DNA of 64,000 nucleotides from Helianthus annuus (GCF_002127325.2 NC_035439.2:139067901-139131900); one strand, 5' to 3'. Counted from the first letter of the stretch, positions 23,728-35,672 are shown. Notes: generated by a model not told the origin, from the letters alone. Numbers and translations: made by a program.

Positions 23728-24029
23728 GGGTGGGGGGTATGGTTAATCACTCTAGGGTGTTTGAGTGATTCTCTACCCAATAATATTATGCCATGTCAAC
23801 TCCTCATTTTGCACTCAATCACTAGGTATGGTTCAATCACTCTAGAGTGTTTGAGTTATATATGCAACGGTCAAAAAATGGCTCACCTTTCTCATCAATC
23901 ACTTCGGTGACTATTCACCGAAAAACACAATCCATATTCACCGAATGGGGGTCACCGATTTAGGGGGTATGGTTCACCGATCGGTGAATGGCATCCCCGA
24001 ACCATTCACCGAAGCCATACCGTGCACTC
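23728..24029. mobile_element. 302-bp Harbinger-type MITE
   Basis: Ends GGGTGGGGGGTATGG and (inverse) GAGTGCACGGTATGG are imperfect inverted repeats, flanked by TAA on both sides (23725-23727 and 24030-24032). The interior repeats CACCGATTCACCGAA-like words. Non-coding. Confidence 0.7.
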
Positions 24030-24032
24030 TAA

Positions 24033-24858
24033 CCTATATTAATAAACAAGACTCTAAGGATAACTATAACAGTCAGATATCATCTTCACCCTAACATGTA
24101 CGCTACACTTCTTTCTTATATAAATACGAAAGAGTTAAGTGAAATAAATAAAAATATTACGAATATTAATTGTTATTTATAAGTTTTCATCTTTTATTTA
24201 TTTTTATGTTAACATCACCGACCATACTTTCTTCTAGATTTAAAACACAGAACAAGATCAATCGGTGTTTTAAAACATTGGGTACATTGTTCCTAGTTAG
24301 TGTTCAACTGTTTTTAAACATTGGTACATTGTTCCTAGTTTGACTTTCATATTGTGGTCCAAGCTAGATGACATATATAAAAATGCCTAATATTTTTATT
24401 CTAATATTAACTAATTACCATGTGTTGTACACGCCATATCTTATTGTTAAATTTATATTATAACTCTTTCAAATCATATATAGCTGGTTGCAATATTAGA
24501 AATTCTGACAGAATAACTTTATATGTTTACACATATATAGATGCTACAAGTGTCAGTCAAGGTCGACACGGTTGAAAATATAATATAGTTGACTACTATT
24601 TTTTAGTCAGTAAAAGTTTCATCTGTCTAACTTTTAATATTAAAGATCTTCGTTAAAAGTAATTTTTGTCTGCCTTCTAGAATTATATACAACCACCATT
24701 TGTAACGAAAAGAATACAAGAGCCAGCTAAGCTTCATACATCATTGTTTGAAATGTTAAGAGCAACTACACGATATTACTTCTTTAACAAATGTAAAACA
24801 AAAAAGTAACAATAATGATGTTTACATATCTCATTAACATTAATAAAGTTAGGGGTAT
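24033..24858. other. AT-rich intergenic DNA
   Basis: No gene, RNA or repeat terminus recognised. A phrase containing ACATTGTTCCTAGTT is repeated at about 24286 and 24325. Confidence 0.4.
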
Positions 24859-25314
24859 TGTTGAAATATCGTGTCATATATATGAGTTCGGGCGTTTAGG
24901 TATGTTAAAATAATTAATTCAATTTGCTAATCCATTTCTTTTGGGCTTTATCTATTTCAGCTTGGGCTTTATTTTTTTGGGCTTGCCTGCTTGGTGAAGG
25001 GCTCTTTTTCACAGAATTGCTTCTCCTCCAATGTCGGCTTCTTCATCACGCTCCTTCCTTTTTTGTCTCAATGTTCCAGCCATGTCTCGCCTGTTACCAG
25101 CTGTGTGCCTTCCATATTTAGGCTTCTCCTCTCGCATAAATGCTCCTCTCGCTGCCCTTGTTTCAACACAAGAAAAGTGGAAGAGAATTCTACAACAATC
25201 TCAATATTCATCTTGTTTCTTTGTAATCGGTATTATAAACCGAGTTATTCTTGTCTCTCGTTTTTTATAATCTGTTCCTTGAATTAATAGTCTATTAAAT
25301 ATACCATTTTGACA
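24859..25314 (+). repeat. Single copia-type LTR, + orientation
   Basis: Starts TGTTGAAATATC and ends TTGACA (456 bp), immediately followed by a + strand primer-binding site. I found no partner LTR in the window. Confidence 0.7.
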
Positions 25315-25327
25315 TGGTATCAGAGCC
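25315..25327 (+). other. Primer-binding site (+ strand)
   Basis: TGGTATCAGAGCC complementary to initiator tRNA-Met, directly after the LTR. The next recognisable sequence is copia coding DNA on the opposite strand. Confidence 0.85.
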
Positions 25328-25335
25328 AGGTTGTT

Positions 25336-25846
25336 GAACAGCACCAACTACCTCACTAGGATCCCTCACCTCATCATCGGGTTTTTCACCATTAGGCACA
25401 TCTGGCTGACTTGTCTCAACATCATCAAAAAAGTTTAAAGAGTTTAGAAAAGGATCATTGATTTGAGAGTTATCATTTAATAGTTTATTATCTTTGAATG
25501 GGAAAGAAGTTTCGTAGAATTTTACATCTCTAGAAAAAAATATTTGTTTTTTCTCTAGGCTCCACAATTTATAACCTTTTTTAAAAGGGGAATATCCTAA
25601 GAAAATACATTTCTCAGCATGGTTCCCAAATTTATCAGGATTATCTAAGACAGTGCTAAAACAAAGACAGCCAAATGTCCTAAGGTGATAAAGTGAGGGC
25701 TGAAAACCAAACATAAGTTCATAGGGAGTTTTGCCATCAAGAATGGAAGAGGGAGTCCTGTTAATTAAATAAGCAGCGGTAAGCACACAATCTGACCAAA
25801 AACTAAGAGGAACCCCCCCCCCCTTGAAATAAAAGAGCCCTAGCAA
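25336..25846 (-). pseudogene. Copia integrase C-terminal part, truncated
   Basis: On the - strand this encodes the downstream half of integrase: [20 protein letters not shown], then [11 protein letters not shown] and [17 protein letters not shown], a conserved copia region after the catalytic core, plus an acidic linker. It stops where it meets the + strand PBS/LTR near 25335. No reverse transcriptase or RNase H follows. A run of ten C at 25811-25820 (G on the coding strand) breaks the frame from the upstream part. Confidence 0.88.
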
Positions 25847-27200
25847 TGTTCAGCAAATGTCTATGTTTTCTTTCAGCAATTCCATTTTGTTGTGGACTAT
25901 ATGTACATGTGGTTTGATGAATAATTCTATTGTTTCTCATAAAGTTATTCATTCGATTGTTAACAAATTCAGACCCGTTGTCACTTCTAAAAATTTTCAC
26001 ATTTCTATCAAATTGGGTTTTTACCAAGTTACAAAAGCTTTCAAAGTTGTAAAAAACCTCATTTTTGTGTTTTAATAGAAAAATCCACACACATCTTGAA
26101 AAATCGTCCACAACAGTCAAAAAATATCTATATCCTTCGTAACTCTGCACTTTATATGGCCCCCACACATCTAAGTGTACCAATTCTCCTACGTAAGATG
26201 ACTTATGGTCACTTATAGGAAAGGGTTCTCTGTGTTGTTTCGCCTTATGGCAGATATCACAGGGAAAGATTTCACCTAAACTTTTTATATTTAAATTATC
26301 TTTTAGGACATTTAACACTTGGTTAGAAGGATGTCCTAGCCTAGAATGCCACAGATTAATAACATCATGACTATTAAAACACACCTTAACGGGTTTAGAA
26401 TCATCCTCACAGAAATACAATCCATCAATTTGATTACCAGTCACCAGGACTTTCTTTGTGTGCAAATCCTGGAGATAGCAGTTATGTTCATCAAAAGAAA
26501 CACGTAATTTATTTTCACTAGCAAATTTGTATACAGACATAAGATTAACATAGTATTTTGGGAGAACAAAAACATCTGATAAAATGACTCCTTCAGCTAA
26601 TTTTAAACATCCAATCTTAGTAACTTTGGCTTTTGTTCCATTTGGGTGTTTAACAGAGATATTAAAATCAGACACGTCAACTATATTAATTAAGCCTTTA
26701 TCAGACATTACCATGTGTTGGTTTGCTCCGGAATCAACAATCCAACCAGAAGATATACCGGAAGGACTACTGGTGAATCCAAAGATAGGTTTGCAAAAAA
26801 CATTTGAAGAAAAAAGGCTAATGGAGTTACCTCCAAAGTTTGCATTTTGGGACTTTTCATTATTTTTTCCTTGCAACAATCCCAGAAGCTGAGTGATCTG
26901 ATCAGATGTAAGAGCTGGAATAGGAGTAGAAGTACTTGCAGACACATCAGTACTAGATTTATTTGATATAGAGTTATTGACTTTATTCCCCTGATTGCTC
27001 CCTTGCCCAAATTTAGACTTATAACCTTGAGGATACCCAACAAGTTCAAAACACCTATCAACAGTGTGGCCCAGTTTGTGACAATTGGTGCATTTAAGAT
27101 TTGGATTAGGCCCCTTGTTAAATTTCTTTTTATTATCATAGGTTTGATTAGATTTAGACAAAAAACCTACATTTAGACCTTTTTGCAGGGGTATTTCCAC
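25803..27200 (-). pseudogene. Copia gag zinc knuckle, protease and integrase core
   Basis: A 465-residue frame on the - strand. Zinc knuckle CTNCHKLGHTVDRC, protease WIVDSGANQHMV, zinc-binding HSRLGHPSNQ...CDICHKAKQ, and integrase core with LVHLDVWGPY, VVDDFSRCVWIF and RSDNGSEF...SPQQNGIAERKHR are all present. The order is normal for copia. It is isolated from gag upstream by stops and from RT, which is missing altogether. It belongs to a different copia lineage from the two large elements by its motif wording. Confidence 0.92.
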
Positions 27201-27396
27201 CTCTGTGTGATTCCTCTCTGGAGACTATCGAAAAAGCAGTTTTAATTGAAGGAAGAGGATCACGAGTTAAAAGACCCGTTCTAACAGGTTGATAAATTTC
27301 ATCAAGACCCATTAAAAATTGCATTAGTTTTATCAATTGGTTGAAATCATTGAATTCTTTGGAGGCCATACAAGTACAAGATGGTAATTGCACCAT
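27154..27396 (-). pseudogene. Copia gag middle part
   Basis: FNQLIKLMQFLMGLDEIYQP and NRTGLLTRDPLPSI-like text are typical of the UBN2/gag core. Frame breaks separate it from the segments on either side. Confidence 0.8.
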
Positions 27397-27411
27397 AGCA
27401 TCAAACTGTTT

Positions 27412-27888
27412 TCACATTGTATTCAATCTATGATAATAATCAGACACAGAGCTACCATTTTGAGTCATAGAATTAATTTTTTGATATAAACCAAACACAA
27501 CAGACCCATCAACTTTATCATACGTTTCTTTCAAGTCATTCCACACTTCAGACGCGAGTTTAGAATAAACTTGACCAACATATAACTCCTCGCATACTGA
27601 ATTAAGTATCCATGTAAGAACTACTGAATTACACCTATCCCATTGAGATGCTAATGTTTCGTTTTCAGTGGATTTTTTGCAAGCGCCATTTATAAAACCA
27701 ATTTTATTTTTTGCTTGTAAAGCTAACTGAAAAGCGTTTGCCCAAACCGTGTAATTCTCAGATCCCTTCAATTTAATGCTCACAATAGTAAGGCAACTAG
27801 AATCACTAGGATGTAAGAATAACGGATCACTAATATCAAGTTTACTGATTAAGGTTGTTGACGAACTTTCTGTATCACCCATAATAGA
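27412..27888 (-). pseudogene. Copia gag N-terminal part
   Basis: From MGDTESSSTTLISKLDISDP this reads through LFLHPSDS, LKGSENYTVWANAFQLALQ and DLKETYDKVDGS, the retrotran_gag_3/UBN2 pattern of plant copia. It stops at 27412, where a frame break occurs. The methionine near 27888 is favoured over one farther upstream because the family usually begins close to this motif. Confidence 0.85.
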
Positions 27889-27924
27889 CAAACTATGATG
27901 AAAAACAAAAAACACACAAATCAA

Positions 27925-28464
27925 TCAGGACTAAAGACAATCAAATTGAATGTAACACAAATAGGGTGTGTCTAGCAAAAAACACCTAGCAAAATAATAA
28001 CCATGAAGACAAAAGAATACAGAACGAAAGGAACGAACTCACCGCGTGCGCCCAAGTTAGGGCATTCCTTCCAAGTGCAAGAGTATGTAACCTTCACTTA
28101 GGGTTACACACCAGCTCACAAGCAAGAGACGATGAGAGAATAGCACGAACCAATCAGCAAAGGTTTCACAGTGGACCGCAGCCTCAAATCACCAGAAATC
28201 ACCAGAACCAATAACGTCCTTTTTTTTCTTAAATAATCCAAAGGTTAGAATTATCTCAAGGCGCCAATCTTGAAGAAAACCACCAGTACCGCCAGATAAC
28301 TAGCACCAGCAACGCAGGGTAACACACAACCAGTCTTGATTTACACCAGAATTTAAGATGCACACCAAAACTATCAACTCAATAAGATTGCGAACCAGAA
28401 AATTGTGGAATAAAAAAAAGAGAATGTGCCGAACAACAGATTAACTCAATTTAATACACACACT
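27925..28464 (-). other. Probable leader of the inverted copia fragment
   Basis: Non-coding DNA upstream (on the - strand) of gag. I could not find a primer-binding site or LTR at its right side. Confidence 0.4.
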
Positions 28465-28993
28465 TAGGGCTGCAAATGAACCAAACGTTCGGCGAGCAGT
28501 TCGTGAACCGTTCGGTGGGAACTTCGTTTGTGTTCGTTCGTTTATTAAGCAAACGAACACAAAAAGAAATTTCGTTCGTGTAGTTTAATGAACAAACATG
28601 AACTGATGCCGCGTTCATTCGTTTATGTTCGTAAACGTTCGGTAACGTGTTCGTTTGTGTTCGATAGTTAATTAATGTTTTTAGTTTTTATATTTTATTT
28701 AAATACTTCAAAATTCCGACAAATTAAATATCTAATAAGTGAAAGTGTATGATATATTATGTTCATGAACGTTGTTTGTGTTCGTTTGTTTCCATTTGTG
28801 TTCATGAACATTAGTTTGTGCCCATTTGTGTTATCATTATTAGTTTGTGCTCATTTGTGTTATCAACATTTGTTTTTGTTCGTTGCCTAAATTGACAAAC
28901 AAACACAAACGAACACGAACAAGTTCATTTCCTTAACAAACAAACACGAACATAAAATCTTGTTCGTGTTCGTTCGGTTCGTTTGCAGCCCTA
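28465..28993. mobile_element. hAT-like non-autonomous element, copy 1
   Basis: 529 bp starting TAGGGCTGCAAATGAACC and ending GGTTCGTTTGCAGCCCTA (inverse), with a perfect 8-bp target duplication CACACACT (28457-28464 and 28994-29001). The interior is full of GTTCGTTTGTGTTCGTT words in both orientations. The same family is at 51467-52067. Confidence 0.92.
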
Positions 28994-29001
28994 CACACAC
29001 T

Positions 29002-31353
29002 CATTCCTAACTATAATATGTTTATTATACGTTAAGCCATATTAATAAGTATGTATAACTAATGTCACTGATCGATACTATAACTCGACTCATGGTTTTA
29101 AAATTCACGACTAGACGCCGATTAATCAAAATTAATCCTGATTAACCCCATTAATTCCGATTAAATGCTAGTCCCCACCCCACCGTCCGACTAGCGATTA
29201 CTTCAACACTGACTCGACTATATAAAAGTATATAGGAAATCAATATAAGATTAAAATTAGATTCCATCTAACCTTTTTATTTCACTAAAACTGATTAAAA
29301 ACTCTATTTCGGCTCGTTTTTACTCAAAACTAATATATTGAGTTAAAAATCGTTGAAACCCGTTTAACTCATTTATTAACTAATAACTAGTTAAATAAAT
29401 ATTAATGTCAACAATTGTTAACTTAATTACATTATCAGCGTAGGCTATCAGGGCAAAAAAACTTTATTTTTTTAAATGTCATTATTGATTGATACTAATT
29501 GTTATTATTATACATATGTTTAATTCTAATTGTAATCGATGGGCAACAACTACTACGATCATCTATTCAACTTTTCATACCAGTTAACTAGTTTAGTGAT
29601 GACTAATTAATGGGTGTCTCGGCTCACTATCAACCCAAAGAACCCATGAGACGAGAGTCAAGCGCAATGGGTGCATTAATCAAATTATTAATCCATTTAA
29701 ATATCAAATATTTTAGGTACCATATTTCCTTTCAAAAAAAAAGGTACCATATTTGTTGTATATATTTTAATAACAGGTATATTTATATAACAATCTCACA
29801 ATCAAATATATTATATGATGCATTGTGTTTTAACAAGGTCGGCCTTGAGAATTCGAGTACCATGTTCGAACTCGAAAAATTGTGCCTTAGGCCTTAACGA
29901 AATTGGGTATGTGGCTCACTAAAGGTCTAAACCTAATGCCAAAGGGGGGCTATGTTGGTATTTGTATGGATGTACCCGATTAAAAATTTTTTTACATATA
30001 CATATCGAGTTTTTTTTTCTCATAAAAAACGTGTCCCTCGAAATATCGGGCCCTGGTCGGTGGTCCTTCGCCTCCCCGCCCACCCCAGGGCCGGCCATGT
30101 GTTTTAAACATGAATATATAACTAATCTATTTTCAGTAATGTGGTTGGACTTCGCCCACCTCTCCTTGCTTTCCTTTCTCACTTGCTAATATATTACGTG
30201 ATCTACAATTTCGGCCCATTTTCGTGTAAACACAAGCTAGAGCTTTGGCGTTCTTAACTTTGTTGAAATCGGACCAGACCGGTTAGACTGGGAAGTCCAG
30301 CGGTCTTAAAATATTATATATTTTAAAACTATTAGTAATTTTTAAACATTTACTATTAAAAATGATAAAAGTCAGGGACTAAAATGACAGAAAACAAAAC
30401 TATTTTGACTAAAATGGCAAAAAAAAACTATTTGAATTAAAGTGCCAATTTTGGTCAAACCCCAGGGACTAAGATGACAATTTACTCAATCTTTTATTAT
30501 TTATAATATTTCCACCGTGTCAATATTAAACATTGAAAAAGCTTGGTCAATATATATATATATACATGCGCGTGCGCATATACGCCACATATGTTGAAAG
30601 AAAAAAAGGAGAGGGTTTACTCTTCGCTCTGTAATCTTTCTTTGATTGTATCTCATAAATCATATCTCCCAAATTATAAAACAAAAATATAAAATGTGTA
30701 AATATGGATATACATGTGCATACAATGTACGTATATGCACATGTTCACTTAGAAGAGAAGAAAAAAACTATTATAATGAAGTAGTTCTCGTAATTCTCAG
30801 CATATCATTGATTTAAGTATACTCCCCTCTCTCACACACACTCTTTTTGTATGTATAAATTTGTGTGTGTATATTTTTTTGAGTAAACATAATAGAAATG
30901 AATTAGTTTAGGTAAAAAGTGTACTAAAGAGAAGACTCTACCTCCGTTTGAGTAAATACAATAATATTATAGAAATGAAGTTAAGTGAAAAAGAGTAGAA
31001 AGAAGAGGACTATATATATATATATATGTACATCTCACTTTTTGTTGCTTTTGCGCCCTTTTTGTTTCATGTATTATATCTTGCCATATGTCTCTCTTCT
31101 ACACGCAGTTTGGTTTAATAAAACCTATGAAACAACTGGTCTCTTTCTAGGGTACCTGTTTGGCAACTTAGTAGAGCCCCATTTTTCAAACGGGGTCTCT
31201 AGAAAACAATTAAGAACAACTCTTTGAATATATATATTTTTTAAAGGTCAAAAAGTTTTATCTTTAAAAAATTACTCAGACAAATGGTTTACAACGTCAT
31301 AACACACTGAATTACTTACCACAAACTATCATTTGAATATGAATCTTCTCCAC
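29002..31353. other. Repeat-rich intergenic DNA without genes
   Basis: Contains a GACTAAAATGACA / GGGACTAAGATGACAATTTA inverted pair (about 30375-30490), a CAGGGCCGGCC-type end near 30088 and TA/TATACA microsatellite. None of the short frames looks real. Confidence 0.4.
30370..30492. repeat. Short foldback repeat, '(GGGACTAAAATGACA)' type
   Basis: Contains CAGGGACTAAAATGACA at the left and CAGGGACTAAGATGACAATT at the right, a wording shared by common plant foldback MITEs. Borders are approximate. Confidence 0.4.
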
Positions 31354-31356
31354 TAA

Positions 31357-31673
31357 GGAGCTGTTTGTCAACTTCTGAATGATTAAGTGTTAAACCAGTA
31401 AGAGATCTGAACCATTAAGTGTTGAACCAGTAAGAGGTTTGAACCACTAAGAGCCAGTATAATGCTTAACCGTTCAGAGGCAAATGTCTGACCAATTCAG
31501 ATTAGAGGTCTTAACAATTCAGACTCAGTATAATGCTTAACCATTCAGAGGCAAATGTATGAACCATTCAGACATTTACTTGCGAAACAAACAGTCTGAA
31601 CAATCATTAAGTGCTGAACCAGTAAAAGGTCTGAATCATATAAAGCCTCATTAAGAGGCAAACAAGCAGCCCC
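31357..31673. mobile_element. Tourist-like MITE, copy 2
   Basis: 317 bp with ends GGAGCTGTTTGTCAACTTC and (inverse) GGGGCTGCTTGTTTGCC, TAA on both sides (31354-31356 and 31674-31676), and the same interior as the copy at 233-550. Confidence 0.85.
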
Positions 31674-31936
31674 TAATATAAAACTCTAATGTTATGCAAG
31701 TATTTATCCATATTTCCTATCTTAAGAAGTTTATGAATTTTAACCACTTATCTTTATAAGATAAGAGTGGTTTTTACTATTATTTTTTGTATTTTATAAA
31801 ATTTGACCCTTTATTTTTTATTTCTTACGCATCATACCCTTTAAAAATTACAAGAAGGACCTTTTCATTTCCATAATCTTATTATTTAAACTTTAAGTTT
31901 TTTATTTTTACTTTTTTAGTTTTTTTTTTACGATTA

Positions 31937-31998
31937 TGTTTAACGTTTTGGTCTAAATTTTGCGAGTTAACACGTTATGCGTGAATGTGGTTCAACGT
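31937..31998 (+). repeat. Direct repeat left of the psbC insertion
   Basis: Contains TTTAACGTTTTGGTCTAAAT, TTGCGAGTTAACAC and ATGTGGTTCAACGTT. The same phrases recur in the same order at 33296-33362. Confidence 0.65.
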
Positions 31999-32049
31999 TT
32001 GCTTAGCCCAAGTATCACATTTGGTTATTTACTAAAATAGACCCTTTGG

Positions 32050-32183
32050 GGGGGGGGGGGATGGATTGTTATGTAGACGATTTGGAAGATATAATAGGAG
32101 GCCATGTATCGTTAGGTTCCATTTGTATACTTGGTGGAATTTGAATTTGGCATATCTTAACCAAACCCTTCGCATGGGCTCCT
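32050..32183 (+). pseudogene. psbC: Chloroplast psbC (CP43) fragment, part 1, in nuclear DNA
   Basis: Translated in the right frame this gives [22 protein letters not shown] and, after a frame slip, KPFAWA. These are landmarks of the photosystem II CP43 lumenal/transmembrane region. A run of twelve G just upstream (32048-32059) and missing bases break the frame, and the copy lacks both ends of the gene. It is therefore a nuclear plastid-DNA insertion, not a working gene. It continues at 33046 after an inserted repeat. Confidence 0.85.
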
Positions 32184-32187
32184 ATTT

Positions 32188-33045
32188 TAGTGGCGGACCC
32201 GGGATTTTTTTAAAATGGGGTCCGCTTTTTCCGGTGTTAAGATATTTCACTTTCACAACCAAATGTTAGAAATTTTTGGGTCGTCGCTGTTCGGGTCGGG
32301 TCGGGCCATGGCGTGGCGTGGCGAGGAACATAATAAAATACAATATCATAACAAAAATATATAATTATTACACATTAGAAAACAAACAATAAAGGTATGA
32401 TCGTTTGAGTTGAAAAAAAAAATACAAAGTCATAAATTTTAAATTAGCCCTAAAACATGACAGAGTCACAAATTTTTAAAAAAATACCTTTTTTTTCAAT
32501 GATCCTTGCATAATGAGCACTAAAATTCATGTTCTAAGAAACTAATCACAACTTATAAATTCAAGTTATTAGCACACAAAAATTTACATGTTACTCTAAT
32601 TTATATTCATAGTCACAGATCATCAAACAACTAAACAAGAAACAAAGTTGAAGTTCTAGGACTAAAAAAATACTATGCTTACTTGTTGAAGGGTTAAGCA
32701 AAAAACAAGAAACAAAACTGATGTTATAACTTAAAAGACTAAAAATATTGTGTTTACCTGTTGAAGGGGAGCAACAGGTTAAAAAGAATTATGTTTACCT
32801 TGGTTTTCATTTGGGTTAAAAAAAAAAAACAAAACCAAAACCGGATTCTATAAGGATAGAACTTGAGACCTTTAGTAAATAAACAAGGGGATTTACCACT
32901 TCGCTAGCTTCATATTCAATACTATGGGGTCCAAGTAATTATTTTTATGGGGTCCGTGAGACATTTAATATATCGGGTCTAATATTTTTTTTTAAAAAGA
33001 CTGGGGTCCGGGGACCCCGACCCACTCTATGTGGGTCCGCCCCTG
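32188..33045. mobile_element. Unclassified TIR repeat inserted in the psbC fragment
   Basis: An ~858-bp segment starting TAGTGGCGGACCC and ending GGGTCCGCCCCTG, that is, imperfect inverted ends (AGTGGCGGACCC versus AGGGGCGGACCC). It falls between psbC codons for KPFAWA and WSGEAY, with about a dozen psbC bases missing at the junction. No clear target duplication and no ORF were seen. Confidence 0.6.
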
Positions 33046-33219
33046 ATGGTCTGGAGAGGCTTACTTATCTTATAGTTTAGCGGCTATATCTGTCTTTGGT
33101 TTCATTGCTTGTTGTTTTGGTTTGTTCAATAATACGGCTTATCCTAGTGAGTTTTATGGACCCACTGGACCAGAAGCTTCTCAAGCTCAAGCATTTACTT
33201 TTCTTGTTAGAGACCAACG
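33046..33219 (+). pseudogene. psbC: Chloroplast psbC (CP43) fragment, part 2
   Basis: Reads [37 protein letters not shown] and [10 protein letters not shown] in one frame, the hallmark of CP43. Homology ends at RDQR; the following frame to 33343 is unrelated. One local change turns FVWFNN into FGLFNN. Together with 32050-32183 it covers only a central slice of the gene. Confidence 0.92.
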
Positions 33220-33295
33220 TATATTATTTTGCGGTTTAACAATCCTGTCGCAATGCGTGGGTCCTACATCGACTTCGTTATTCTTTTCTATGTGT

Positions 33296-33362
33296 TTTAC
33301 GTTTTGGACTAATTTTTGCGAGTTAACACACACTTTTTTATGATAATGTGTGGTTCAACGTT
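33296..33362 (+). repeat. Direct repeat right of the psbC insertion
   Basis: Contains TTTTACGTTTTGGACTAAT, TTGCGAGTTAACAC and ATGTGTGGTTCAACGTT. Pair of 31937-31998. Confidence 0.65.
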
Positions 33363-34124
33363 GTTACGTCTACTTAGTTAACCAATCACATCGTAAAGCA
33401 CAAGTCCTAAATACTAGTTATAAAATATTTCAACAAAAGGATGATAATATAGGTACTAGCTAGGGAACGTAATATACCATTACTTTGGGGTAAATTACAC
33501 TTTTCATCCTTTATGTTTGTAGCGGGTTACAATGGATAGCCTTTAACTTCGATAATTACAGTCACAGTCCTTTATTTGTAAAACTCGTTACACTCTACGT
33601 CCTTTGGCCCTAACCTTGTTAAAAAAATTCAGTTAAGTTGGCATGTGGCTTGCACATGAGGGTAAATTGGTAATTTTATTCACTTATTTATCTAAAATAA
33701 ATTTAAACAATAAAAGAAATCAGATTAAAATATATATATATATATACAGTATATATAAAAAAACACAAAGCCATCTCTCTCTCTCTCTCATAAACAGAGT
33801 ATTAACATCAAAGAACCCTAAGACCATGTGTAGTGGTGATACACTATAATGCCCCCACCATGGGGCGTTTTGCGCCATGTGGCGTCCTAGTCAGCATGGG
33901 GGCATTATAGAAAAAGTGGTGTAGTGGTATAATGCCCCATAATGCCCCATTCAATCATTTTACAATCATTTCCCAATTATTTTTTTAAATTTAAAACATA
34001 AAAAAACTTCATTAATTTAAAAATAAAATTACATAGCATGAAAAAAAAATAAAAAAAAAACTAAAAAAAAAAACCGAAAATAAAAAAAAAACAGAAAAAA
34101 AAAATACAATACTAGAAAAAAAAA

Positions 34125-35598
34125 CTAGTTTTCGTCTTCGCTTTCGTCACCCTCGCCAACTTCGTCTTCCTCGTCCTCCGTTTCTTCCTCTCCCTCAGGT
34201 GGTACGTAACGAACCGACCATGCGTGGTGTACCAAATCAACCATTAACTGGGAATGGTACGGTTCGTAACGCAACTCTCGCGCGTTACTCACTCTTTCTT
34301 CCATTGACGCCTGCGGATGCTCCTGGTGAACGGCTTCTGGCACATAATTCTGGCATATCGCCTTTCCTTCGTCTTCCAAAATCATGTTGTGCATGATTAT
34401 ACAAGCGTACATAGCATCTCTCATTTTTTGCTTGCTCCATGCACGACAAGGATTTCTCAAGTATTGCCAGCGTTGTTTAAGAACCCCAAAGCATCTCTCA
34501 ATATCTTTTCGTGAAGACTCTTGAACCTTTTTAAAGTATGCTCTTTTCTCATCAATAGGATCACTAAACGTCTTCACAAAAATCGAATACCTAGGATAAA
34601 TTCCGTCGCTCAAATAATATCCATGGGGGTAGTAGTTTCCATTTGCGTAAAACGACGCTTTTGGAGCTTTGCCAGAAATCCACTCCTCTAACAACGGCGA
34701 TTGTTCTAAAACATTGATATCATTGCATGACCCGACCACGCCAAAGTAAGCCGACCAAACCCAAAGGTCCTGTGAAGCAACCGCCTGAAGAATAATAGTG
34801 GGTCCTTTTTGGTCACCACGTGTGTGTTGGCCTCGCCATGCAGTCGGGCAGTTATCCCAACGCCAATGCATGCAATCTATGCTCCCGATCATACCAGGCA
34901 AACCATGCTCGGCATTATGTACCTCGTAGATCTTTTGAAGGTCCTCCCATGTAGGCGTTCTAAGATAACGCGCACCGTACACATCAATTATACCTTTATA
35001 AAAAAAATATAGACAAACATAAGATTAAAAAAAAAAAAAGTCTAAGCATACGCGTCGTTTAAAAAAAAATAAAACTAAAAAAAAAAATTGTACCGCGACA
35101 AAAATGTTCCAAGCTATCTCGTGTTGTTTTCTCCGCCATTTTTAGATACTCGTCGTTGATGTCGGTGGTGTTACCATAAGCAAGGATTCGTAATGCCGAC
35201 GTACACTTTTGGATACCGGTGAATCCAAGGTACCCTCTCGCATCCGGTTTTTGTTTAAAATAATCGTAGTTGGCTTCCAAGTCGTTGATTATGCGTAGAA
35301 ACAACCGTTTACTCATCCGGAAACGACGCCTAAAAACTTCGTTTGAAAATGTCGGCGCCTCGTCAAAATAGTCTTTCATCAAACGCTCGTGTGCCGCGCG
35401 TCGGTCTCGTTCAACATAGCTTCTTTTATTTTTTGGGGCTTCGGGCCGACGAGAATGGTTGACATAACGAACCGCTAGTTGACATGCACTCGTAACCGCC
35501 TCTTGCTCAAGCTCCTCATCGGTCGAACCATCGCCATCCGCAAAAAACTCGTTGTAGTAAAAATTCATCATGGATGAAGAACTAGGAGAATCCATCAA
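34125..35598 (-). CDS. PIF/Harbinger transposase (DDE superfamily)
   Basis: Two exons on the - strand, 35598-35094 and 34993-34125, separated by a 100-bp GT-AG intron; phases join to give 457 residues with no internal stop. The first exon starts MMDSPSSSSMMNFYYNEFF and has the N-terminal region RRFRMSKRLFLRIINDLEA. The second exon holds the nuclease core with catalytic Asp in IGSIDCMHW, Asp in GSCNDINVL and Glu in RKDIERCFGVLKQRWQYL (D, D, E). It ends in a very acidic tail (EEETEDEEDEVGEGDESEDE). Harbinger transposases cut and paste at TWA sites in the nucleus and normally need a Myb-like partner, which is absent here. The element looks young, and the gene may still be functional. Confidence 0.92.
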
Positions 35599-35669
35599 GT
35601 TTTTTTATAAAATGTGGGATTTTTTAGAGAGGTTTTGAGAGTGTTTTTGTTGAAAATGGATGAGTTTTG

Positions 35670-35672
35670 ATT

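Noticed and set aside
33122..33343. Frame with CP43 residues as a working gene
   Set aside because: It is a truncated plastid fragment; homology stops at RDQR and the rest of psbC is missing.
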